Below, piece after piece: positions 46,965 to 57,205 of a stretch of DNA of 64,000 nucleotides (its first letter is position 1; each line of letters opens with the position of its first letter). The stretch is from Favolaschia claudopus (Eukaryota; Basidiomycota; Agaricomycetes; Agaricales; Mycenaceae), in contig JAWWNJ010000095.1 of the NCBI GenBank assembly GCA_037176885.1, forward strand, positions 620,001 to 684,000, given 5' to 3'. A program made the translations under genes and the position numbers. The notes below the pieces were generated by a model. The model was not told the origin of the DNA. It worked only from the letters and a program-made list of their open reading frames with translations, and made no database searches.

Positions 46965-49900
46965 TTAAGCAAATGTTAATATCGTCTGTCCTTGAGTTTT
47001 TTCCAGCCCGAGATGAATTCGAACTGACCGATCAAGCTCAGCATCTTTCGCTGCAATACAGCGGCGTCGATCTTTCGCCGTCGACTTGCGCCCAACGCAA
47101 AGCACCAATGATTTTTCCTGACAATCCTGACACGCGTTCTGACACCAATACCACCGCGATTTACCCTTGCAGTCCGGGTCCGCGCAGCGTGGGCAAGACC
47201 GCGAACGCTCCTTCTTTGGTGCGGATACAGGCATGCTCTCGGCGACGCGTTGGATACTCAAACTCGTTGTCGCGATTGCGGCAGCCTCCGGGATGTTGTT
47301 TTGCGCAGCGAATTGTTGCACCCGTGAAGTCGAGGGAACTGAGTTGAGTTGAATACTAAAAACAAAATCATTACAGTTCAATGAAAGAGATTTCGCGCTT
47401 GAACTCACCTGAAGCCACCGGTGACCTGATGCTTGACAGGGGGACCCGACTCAGCATTGACAATCTTGTCGGCTCGTTTGGGATCTTGAAGTTTACGCTC
47501 TAAAGGTTGGATTTTCCCTCGTGCGTCAGAGCAACTCTGACGAATATTAGCCGAATCCTTGTAAGCTCCATTCAGATAGGCTGTGAGCTGTTCCTCCATC
47601 TTCGAAGTTGTATCAGTATCTGTTAGAACGGAAACATAGGGAATATTTACTTTGAAATAGCAACCATCCCGCGTCGCTGCCTCTCGGTTATAAATTATTG
47701 TAGCTTCGGTAGAGATGGTGTTCTGGCACTTCCGGAAAGCCTCCGAGGTCAGCATGAGATGATCGAATAAAAGGATTTCAGGAGATCCGTGAATTGGTAG
47801 GATCGCCTTTTGTGTCCCTTGCATTTCGGCAAGGTACCGCTGCTGCTGCGAACGCTTTGAGTCGACTTCTTTGATATACGGTGGAATCTGCAACGGCTCG
47901 CAAACGGCTCGCGGAATCTTGATTATTCCAACTGATTGTTCGGTTTGTTGGTACAGATTGCCGTTGACCCATGTCAGAGGAGCAGGTGGAAGGCCGAAAC
48001 TCTCTGCCAGAGTAATTTCCAGCTCTTGAATGCTGTTAGACAGCCAGATGGAGTCGTGGCCGGCATACTTCTTGCCGGTGGAATTGAAATAACCAACCTA
48101 TTTGAACCGATTAGTCGAGATGATGTTTTCCCACCTCGAATTGCCAACTTACATGGAGATTGTGACGCAACACAAAATCAAGCAGGCAGGCAACCATGTG
48201 TCGAACGGAGGCGGCATGCGAAGGAAGTTTAGCGAGAAGATGCGTGTGAACACCACCTTCGACCATATTCGTGCCCCGCACGCAACGATAAATCGGCAAG
48301 CCGTCTGCTTTCTTGTCAAAACCAATGCAATAGTATAGCTGTACACCCGGGGGATCAGAAACGAAACCGTTCTTGATCAGCTCAAGAATGTTTTTGGCGG
48401 TTTTCCATGCAGCCGAGTTGAATAGCGGTAATTTCGTCTTGTTGTCAACAAGTGGTCCCCACGTCATGAAGACCGAATGAACCAGAGGATATAGATCCTC
48501 GGGCGGTGGAATAGTACGTCGACAGTGTCGCCATAGCCACTTAGGATGGAACCGAAGCATATCGTTCCAAGTAACATTTTTGGTTTTGAGATACGCTTCA
48601 ATTTGAGCTTTGTCGGCCGGATGAGGTATGAGCAAAGCATCGCGCAGAGCTCGTGAAAATGGCACCCGCAATCCATGAGTCCGAGAAATGTAGATCATGT
48701 TAAAAACATGAAACACGTCCTTCAGGACGCGGCTCCGGACCAGCAGTGCATACGTTGCCAGTACAGCAACCGGAATATCACCCAGGATGCTGGCTCCCTC
48801 AGCTGCGCTGTTTGTGTCTCGTTCGGGGGAAACGGGCGAGCTGTTACGATCTACGCAATCCTCGTCTTCTACCTCATCTAGTGCATCTCCGAGGCCAATG
48901 AGATCGCTGGTCAGATCCTCGGAATCAGGCTGAGGAGTTTGCGACACTTCAGGATGAGAACCTGCGCTTGGAGGATGGAGAGTCGGAGTAAGGGAAGGCT
49001 GGAGTGAATGTGAGGCAGCAGGATGATCGTGATCAATTCTGGGAAGGACGCGTCGGACATGGCTCCGGTGGGCAAGAATGTCGAACGGCAGGTTTCCATA
49101 GGATTTGAGAGATCGATTCTTGTCGTTTTGTCCGATGACAGCACCAGGAATAAGTAATTCATGCACAGTAACCACTGTTCGTGTCGCAGTAAGGTTTGTA
49201 CCATTGAAAACACCGAGAGCTGCTGCTGCCGATATGATACCACGTGCGGCGACCTTCTTGTTATCGTCTGTGAGGAGGAGTACAGAAGTACCGGGCGGGG
49301 TATTGGCATCCATTGGGATGGGCAGCGGGGTTTGATTGATTTTTCGATAGAGAACAAGTGCTGCATACGCGTCCCGAGCAGCATGTTGCTGCTGGATAGT
49401 AGTCAAATCAGAGTCGGACCAGTTACTACTGATCCGCTCGCTGTACCGTTGGGGGAATTGTCGACTGAGAATAGACGCAATGAGATCAACGAGAGACATA
49501 TTTGCGTTAGAGATCAAAAACCGATCTTTCGCAAAGCTCCCAAGCTCCAGTGCGCCCGCAAATGAACCAAGCGGCTGTCCAGCCGCGGTAGCAAGCCTGC
49601 GTAGGTCAGCATTCACGCTACGACCAGCTTTGATTACTCTTGGCTCTTTGAGAAGGTTCACAAGTTCGGATGGCAATGCTTTGCGCTTGAGCATTTCACC
49701 GATCTTAGGATTTTGTGAGCATAGTTGCATCATTGAGAGGTAGGCTTACCTGGAGGACATAGATACTGTCTTTGTATGCAATTTGCAGAACTGCGGGTGG
49801 ACCTCGCTGAGCCAAGCGACCATGTGGAGTAATGTCAAGGTTCCATTCCGAGCCAAAACCCACGACGATGTACCCGCCGTCAGCACGGGGCACGTTATCG

Positions 49901-50909
49901 AGAATGCCACGCATGACGTTGTTAATAGTGGTCGAGTCGTTGAGAACCGATGGATGGATGACCGCATCTATGTCAACAAAAACCGGAAGCTCGGAATGCT
50001 TTGCGACTGGGGTAACGTTGTCGAGAAGCGATGGAAATAACTTCTCGAGCATTGGTTTGTCAGACATGTTGTCCGTGTAAAAGACTTCAGGCAAGGTATG
50101 GCCATATATCGTAAGATCATCGGCGAGTCGGCGTAAAGCGTCTTCATATTGTGAATGAGATTTGGTTGCGACAAATACGCAAACCTTGATTTCGCCCTTC
50201 TCATTTGTAACCGTGAGAAGTGCGGTGAAGATCGGCACACCGTCGACTTTGAAGACATGTTTAGCGAGCTGGGAAGTTGTTAGCAGCAAGTATTTTCAAG
50301 ACATTAAGGCACTCTACCTTGTGACTATGGTCGATTGCACAAACTCGGGCAGATAACATTGCAGTGTGTTGGTTGAGAACGTCCCGGTAAGACTCAATAA
50401 AGCTGTCATAAATATCACGAAGCCATTGACCGCTCGGTGTGAAACCATGGAAGCCAAGAGCTGATCGGTCTTCGAACGGCAAGAAAGGCTCGTAAGTGGT
50501 TCCAGGAAGACTCATCTGCGTCGCTTTAGTACGCAGATATTGAAGCCGCATTTCATCGTAGCGTCGAAGATGCTGCATTCGAATCAGATCCGCTACTTCT
50601 TCAGCACCCATCCCGTGCTGAAAGCATGAATGGATGATTCCGAATGCCCGGGTTGACAAGCCACTCCTCCATGTAAGGTGCGCCGGAAATTCAGCTGCGA
50701 GTCCAAGAGGTAATTGCTCCAAAATTCGTTGATCCCAGGAGCGAAAACGAGCTCCGCATCCGCCGCCCGACGTCTTTTTGCACCCGTATATCCACCCAAT
50801 GATCCAGAAGCAGGCATCGAGGTCAACAATTCGGCGTGGCCGCTTGAGAACACCGTGACGAATGAGATGGTGTTTGTTGCAGCTCGGACAACGAATGCGG
50901 AAATTACTC
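46965..50909 (-). CDS. unit 3 transposase, 3' part: DUF6729 second half, DDE core, exonuclease-like domain, Cys-rich tail
   Basis: Minus strand exons 50909-50318, 50268-49750, 49703-48153, 48097-47409 and 47355-46965, with four introns of 46-55 bp. In order: zinc-binding end of DUF6729 (RIRCPSCNKHHLIRHGVLK, DLDACFWIIGWIYGC, LTWRSGLSTRAF); the transposase core with first Asp in CAIDHSHK and second in EVFYTDNMSD; a DEDD 3'-5' exonuclease-like domain (VVGFGSEWN, AVLQIAYKD, KAGRSVNADLRRL, HAARDAYAALVLYRKI); a variable acidic linker; a helical region ending in RGTNMVEGGVHTHL, the probable third acidic residue; GYFNSTGKKYAGHD; and a Cys cluster CPRCADPDCKGK...C...C..C. The exonuclease motif I has Gly where Asp is expected. 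There is no start codon in this part, because the nested element separates it from its 5' exons. Likely role: DNA cleavage and strand transfer for the element. Confidence 0.85.
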
Positions 50910-53900
50910 AGGTGTAGATGTACCTTTAATGCAATGTACCCAGCCATTATAGGGGGGAACATTCCATTAAAGGTACATCTGGGCAGGGCAGCCAACATGT
51001 ACCTTATTGCATTGTACCTGATGCACCCCATTTGGGTTGAAATCAGATCAGACCTTGATATCCGTTTGATGCTACATATATAATACTATATTTCCGTCCT
51101 GTTTATACTGCAGGTGCGAATAATCCTGATTTATTGTGTATTTTGTCCAGCATTTTCGGGGTTGTCGGGGTTGGCGGGGATTTCGGACATTCCGAACCGA
51201 GCGGGCATACTTGTCACAAATTGTCACACGTCTGCCAGCGCACATTCCGCACCTGCCTGGCCCTGCTTCCCGCTTCCCGCCGACGCCGCGGTTGCGTACG
51301 ATGGCGGCGGTGCTCGGCTGCCTTCTATCCTGGCTTTCTTTTTCATCGTCTTCCGCTCCCGCCATCACGTCTGCTCGGATGCTACGTTGCTGAATACAAG
51401 GCTTCGCCACCTATTCCGCGTTGCTGGCACCTTTCGACGCCCCTGCGCGATCTGCACCACATATATCTAGTCACCGGCCTATCGTCGCTCACCTCCTACC
51501 CCTTCGGACCAACTCTAATATTGCCACTGATTCGAGAAAGAGCACGTCCGCCCGCTTTTATCACCAGCGCCGTTGCCCACGCTGGGTGGCCTCTTTTTCT
51601 CGAAGCCGTTTTGTCACCAAAACCGCCCCCGCTGCCATGTATATTGACCAGTCGCTTTCCCCGTTGCGTCCAGCACACCCGCCCCGCTGCATCCGTCCAC
51701 GCCTCCGCTGCTTACCTCTAGCGCTGGAAGCCGCCCGACTCCCAGTCTGCCTCCACCCGCACCGCCTTTGCCACTACTACTGCCGCCTCCTCACCGAACG
51801 CACGTTAAAGATTGTTTCCTTCGCGTACAGCGTCGACCGTCAACCTCGCCCTCGCTGCACCACCCAGTACCCTGGTTTTCCCCCTCTCAGCCCCCCTCCC
51901 CTCGTTCACCCCCAGTTCACTACAGACTCCCCTCTCACTTCACCATTGCTCCCCTTCCTTCCTCCCTCATTTCCTCTCCAATCCTCCATCCGATCCACAC
52001 ACGAACGCGAACGTGTATTCCGAGTCATACGTTGTTCTACTCATATTTTCTCGTTGTTCGTTCTCTCCACATGTGACGCGGCCCCGTCCCCCTACACCCC
52101 ACCCCATGCCTCCCCTCCCGTCCACCCACCTTCACAACCCCTTTCACCCTCTCCTCCCTCGCTCCCGCTCTTCCGCCTCGACTTCCCCTCGTCCCCCCCC
52201 CCATCTTCTTCTCTCCCTGTCACCTTATTCAGATGTGCCTCGACCTGTCCACAGTGCAAACGTCGTTCGTCTCGCTTCGTCGAGACGGACACTTCTCTCC
52301 ATTTCATTTTTATCCCACTCATGTGTGTTTTATCTACACTTTGCCTGTATCATAAGTAGTCAATGACACTATGGATGATTTCTCCTTCAAAAATACCTTG
52401 AAATGACCTTCATACTGCCATGAAAGACGCGGAATGCCACCTCAGTCGAAGTGAAAATGACTTTCGGCCGATGCTTCGGACGAATCGGAACAACCTCCCA
52501 TTGGCTGGGAGCGCGGTCCGAGTTGGGCGCTTAGCTCCTAATTTCGGCGCCTAATTTTTTTTTTCATTCGTTCATCGTCTATAGGGTATATAAAAGCTAC
52601 AAAATATTCATGGAGGCTCTAACAGGTATAATCAGCAACATATTTCAAAATGGCGCCGTATCATTGTTTCTGTGGGTCAATATTGGCAAGTGGTTCATTC
52701 GAACAAAGTTCAGAACCATAAACTTGAGTGTAACTTGGCCCACCCAGTGAACACTTTGGATTCCCGACCACTTACATCCCAAAAGCTCGAATCTTTTTAA
52801 CCAATTCTTGTTCATACGACATATGTGCGTCGCCTTTGAAAGAAATTGTAGCATCCTACCCCACCTACGTACTCCAAAAGGCCAAAAGGTGAAAAACAGT
52901 CGAAATTTCAAAGTCAAAGGATCGCCGTAGTTCTGAGATATGTGTAAGTCATCCACTAGGAGCACTGAATTCTGAGGTTTTCAGCTTCGAGTCTCTATAG
53001 TTGCACTCAGAATGAACTGAGAGATTTACAGCTAAGTCTTATCAAACCAGATAAAGGGATCGATATGAAGCTCAACAGCAAGCTAAATTAGTAAACCATC
53101 CACTAGATACTGTTAGTAGACAACGAATATGAGGATCTCAGGCATCTAGGAGCTTCCTGGGGGTGAATCTTCTTATGTATCATGCAACAGAGAAATCTTG
53201 TTCAATAAATTCTGAATAGCCGTAATTCTTGCTCAGATTAGGCTGAGCAACGTTATGGAGCCAGAGAGTATTCATCATAGGCATATACTGTTGCTCACAA
53301 ACACTAGATTCAAAATTTCGCAGTGTTTGATTCCAGAATTGCCCAATTAGGACGACGGCGTTCAATATCGGTGATCGCACCGATGTTTCCGAGCCAGTCG
53401 GAAACGGTGCCGATGCCGTTGACTCACGCGTCACATTGCCAGCGGACCACTTTCCCTCCACCTTCCCTCTTCTTGCCTCCTCCCCAGCCCTTCTCGGCTC
53501 TTATTTTCACCACAAACGATCACCCCAGACATTGACAACCATGTCTTGGCTCCCCCTGACGGCAACAACGGCGCTCGTCTCGCTCTCACCTCCTCACTGA
53601 AGCCGTGCCAGTCACGTTGGGACAAAAACGTGTTTTCAAGTGCGACGCCCAGAGAAACAAACACGAAGGGGAAGGAGTTAGCGCAGGAAGGCCGGGTATG
53701 TATGAACTGCACCTGAGCATGGGGGGGAAATCATTTAATGGAGGGTAATACGCAACGGTGTGTTTTCTTCTACTTTTCCTTCGTTTCACTTTCTTCTTCC
53801 TTGTTTTTTTCTCTTCAACCCCCTTCCACTTTTGTTCTATCTCGTTCTTGTGCTTTTATTCTGGTATTTTCATTCCACCGTCCGCATTTGCGACCGCGCG

Positions 53901-54666
53901 CTTCCACCCGACAACATTCGCCCCCACGCGAATCGACATCCCAGCACATCGAACACCACGCCGCCATGTCCCGTCCACTACGCCGCCCCCCCTTTTGCTG
54001 CATTCTACTCGTCACTCTGCCGCCACGCTACCCCGCAATTACACCTTCCATTCTACATCTGCCGCCCCAATGCAAAGCAGCCAGCACGGTATCTCGGATG
54101 TGCCGCCCACATGTGCTCTCTTCTCCCTTACCTTCGCTTATTCCAATGAACCGGTGCTCGCCGCCGCGCGTTTTCCGCCCGCGCGCACGCCCGCCGCCCT
54201 ATCAGTGCTCCCGTCTCCATTTCTAGCGCGCGGGTTTCGACGTGTATCGCGTACCGTTTGGCACTTGCAACATTCTCCCAGCCCGCCCTCCTATTATTGC
54301 CGCCTTTTTGGCCCCGCCGCGAGCGCGCTTTCCGCGTTCCACGGATCAGCGCATGGGTGGTTTGTTCAAGCGCCACCGGCGCTTAAGATACTATTCCGTC
54401 AGTAATATATATATATATATATATTTGCATATTTCTGTATTGTAAATCAATATATATCCTAAAATGAGCTTTTATACGGGAAATATGACCTGGTGGGACC
54501 CGTGAGAGTAAATTTTAACAAGCTGAGGTGATGCCCTGCTGTCAGCTCGGCAAAAAGGTACATTGCATTAAAGTACATCTTGGCTGCCCTGCCCAGATGT
54601 ACCTTTAATGGAATGTTCCCCCCTACCACGGCTGGGTACATTGCATTATAGTAACAACCACTGGTG
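50910..54666. mobile_element. nested non-autonomous DNA transposon in unit 3
   Basis: 3,757 bp, flanked by AATTACTC at 50902-50909 and 54667-54674. Inverted repeats lie at about 50929-51018 and 54557-54646. Each inverted repeat itself contains a small palindrome (AAGGTACAT ... ATGTACCTT) and several GGTACAT/ATGTACC motifs. With one AATTACTC removed along with the element, the two transposase halves read through in one frame, with a short SNF join before RIRCPSC. An 8-bp duplication is typical of hAT and P elements; with no transposase the superfamily stays open. Confidence 0.9.
52500..52750 (+). promoter_or_regulatory. CCAAT/TATA promoter-like segment with 46-codon ORF inside the nested element
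   Basis: An inverted CCAAT box (ATTGG, 52500-52504) lies 83 bp before TATATAAAA (52587-52595). Fifteen bases further on, the ATG at 52610 opens a 46-residue frame with natural-looking composition (ISNIFQNGAVSLFLWVNIGK) ending at TGA 52748-52750. Units 2 and 4 carry the same frame; unit 1 lost one A. It could be the captured 5' end of a host gene. Confidence 0.4.
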
Positions 54667-55770
54667 AATTACTCCCCACCAAATCGAGCGGATCCCATAA
54701 AAAGAAATCGGGAAGGAAGAGGTCGCCTGGTTTGATGTTCATTCCCGCGAGCGCAAACCAGGACGAGCGGCGTGTCAGCATGAATGTGCCGGCAACGTAG
54801 TATCGTGATTTCCGTTGTATAGTGTCATTCAAGTCATGGTCGAGCTCATCGAGAACTCGGTCGAGATGTTTTTTGAACCACTCCGGATATGGTTTGCGCT
54901 TATGTTTGCGCTGGGGTTGGCTATCCTCGCCCCCAAGCTCGTCGTTATCAGCTTCATCTTCCTCGCCAATTCCCTCGGCATGAAACTCCCTAGACCCATC
55001 CGAGTCGTCAATGTCGGTGATGAAATCAACAGAACCGTCAGCTGAAGAGCTGGGTAATGATGCTGAAAATGCAAGGTTGTTGGCGGGTTCTGCGATTGCG
55101 CGAGAAATGACATCGCGCGGATTGACGGCGGCAGCGGTGATATCTTGGGATGGGGCAGTAGGTGTGGAGGTATCAGGTATCACATTGGATGTATGAGGTA
55201 TGTACACCGATGATGTAGGTAACAAGCTCGGGGGATTCGAGACGACGTGAGATGAACGAGAATGGCTCGGTAACCCACGAGAAAGCTTCGAAGCCTTGTA
55301 AGCAAGGATCGTGAGATGAAAGCATAACACACCAAATTGGAGATAGGTTGAATCAAAGTGCTCCTGCCTTCCATAGCAAAGCGTGTTGACGTCCCGGCGT
55401 CAGACAGGCAATTGGTATCCGAGTCGATGGCGCTGCCAGTGACAGCTTGGGTCACAGTCCGTGCTTTCTTCTTTGGCTGCTGTTGAGAGGATCCAGTTGG
55501 AGTTGAAGTCGAGTGGTCTTCGGGCGGCGTGACGGCCGAGTCGTCAGCCTTTCGTTTGTTTTTCGAGCCCTTGGGGCGACCACGACCGCGTTTTGGCCCA
55601 ACTTCGGGAGGCTCAGAAGGTGGCGGCGGGTCTTCGGGATGTTGATAATGATGGAATACTGTTCCGAGCATGTTGACGAGAAGGAATAGCGGGGTATCCG
55701 AGGTGTATACAGCGCGGAGACACACGAGAGAGAGGTCGACTTGAGTCCAAGACTCGGAACGGATCCGCAA
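54667..55770 (-). CDS. unit 3 transposase, 5' part: AT-hook and first half of DUF6729
   Basis: Minus strand. The frame opens at 55770; the ATG at 55671 (MLGTVFHHYQHPEDPPP) is the more plausible start. The AT-hook GPKRGRGRPKGSKNKRK follows, a DNA minor-groove binding module. After a short intron near 55290-55345 the second exon carries Ser/Thr-rich and acidic linkers (EEDEADNDELGGED), then KPYPEWFKKHLDRVLDEL and DLFLPDFFLWDPLDLVG, which is the front half of DUF6729. It runs into the nested element at 54666 and reads out a few residues later. As it stands it would make a truncated DNA-binding protein without the catalytic domains. The intron position is uncertain. Confidence 0.75.
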
Positions 55771-57205
55771 GGCAGTGTTGATGGGAAATCAATGATTTGC
55801 CTTTTGTAGAATATTCGCTATTAGGGCGCTATTGGCCCACATCACCAGTATTTAGCCGGATTCGGCAAAATAGCGATGTTGTGGGCCTCAGGGGCTTTCA
55901 AATAATAAAAATCGAAAAAGGAAAGAGGGAGGAAAGAGAAAGAGAGAACTAGCGACTCACTTTCGTTTGAGCTCCAGTTTTCGGCCGGAGGTGTTTCTGA
56001 TGTCAGACCTACCCGCCTCTCTCGTAAAACTCCGGAAAAACGGCGTACAATGTGCAATCTGGCGTCGGTTCGATGAAAACGGAATAATGGTGAGAACCTG
56101 CCTTTTTTGAATAAATTTTGCGGATCTTGCCGTACGTCTCGTGCTGGGAAAGAATAGTAAACGTCCAAAACAGGTTTATTCGACGGCCCGACGAATGTGT
56201 ATGCGCGCATCAGCCAAACACGCGATAAGATCACACCGTCATCCACTCGACTTTGACCTTCGAAAGTAGTGGGATCTCGAAAGTCTCCGGTCCCAAAGCT
56301 CCCTGGTTCTTGGACTACGACATCTCTGCTTCTTCATCAGCCTCTTGTCCCCTCTAGCATCCTCTCAGCCCTCAGCAAACCAGTTAACTCACCTATCGAC
56401 GTGGCTACATCTCTGGACGTACGAGTCATTACGAGCTCAAGCTTCAAGCTTTAGAATCTTGGCATTTTCAAGAGTTCCGGTCTCTTAGCTGTTCTCTGAG
56501 GTGCGTACCTCAGATCTATCTTGTTTCAGTGAAGGTTAACACTGTACACCAACGCAGAATCGCGTCTGCGCTTGCCCCAATGGTACCGCAGTCACCACCA
56601 CCCCACATTGTGCTGCCGCCGCCGCACTGCACCAACACTGCGCCGCTGTGCCCGTACAACGCCGCTTCGGTGTCAACGTTGCTGTCCCGCTCAGCGCACA
56701 CACATCTCCGCTACCCACGTCGCCGTCTGCACGTATCCAGGAACTCGCCGCAGCTCAATTTGCTGCCGCCGTCGTACTCCCGCCCCCTCATTGCCGACTG
56801 TACCAACAAGGTGCACCGCCGTACCCGCCGCTCTGCTGCCATCATCGAAATTTACGCTACCCACACTATTGTACACACGCGCCGACATCCACACCACCTG
56901 CGTGCCGCCGCCGCCCTCCTGCCTCGAACCTGCCCTTGCTCAATCTACTGGCGCCGCCGTACTCCCGCCGTCGTCGCCGACTTTACTAGCACCGAGCCGT
57001 CATACACTCCAAACCTCCAATAGAACTCTACGCTACTTACGCTACCTACGCCGCTGCATGTACGGCGCCACCGCTACCGCTGCTCGTGTGTAACTCGTGT
57101 ATTGTATTTCAATGTAAACTACGTTATAACAGCTGTAGAAACTGACATGTACAGGTATTTAGAAACTAGAAACATGTATATAGTATACGAAGTATATATG
57201 TTTTA
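55771..57205. other. inter-gene region spanning unit 3/4 junction
   Basis: Upstream region of the unit 3 transposase, TIR junction and unit 4 left flank with the GCC-rich segment at 56572-57093. No supported gene. Confidence 0.45.
55836..55890. repeat. unit 3/unit 4 junction: right TIR - GGATTC - left TIR
   Basis: Same arrangement as the other junctions. Spacer GGATTC at 55858-55863. Confidence 0.85.

Larger units (their letters stand above)
45625..55857 (-). mobile_element. transposon unit 3 (best complete copy)
   Basis: 10,233 bp with both ends and the longest uninterrupted frames. It is used as reference for the element: left TIR 45625-45650; 3' flank and GCC-rich segment 45625-46964; transposase 3' part 46965-50909; nested element 50910-54666; transposase 5' part 54667-55770; right subterminal region and TIR 55771-55857. 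Confidence 0.92.

Noticed and set aside
51421..52359. 312-codon plus-strand frame in the nested element (and equivalents in other units)
   Set aside because: Composition is driven by the C/T-rich tract (Pro/Ser/Leu/Arg); neighbouring frames are equally open, no domain is visible, and its frame is broken in units 1 and 2.
50929..54646. Tc1/mariner-type TA duplication for the nested element
   Set aside because: A TA flanks the matching parts of the inverted repeats, but the longer AATTACTC duplication outside them restores the reading frame exactly, so the 8-bp site is the better boundary.
46965..55770. Assignment to the KDZ transposons with associated TET/JBP genes
   Set aside because: No TET/JBP dioxygenase motif is found in the unit; the DUF6729 plus exonuclease layout is a different architecture.
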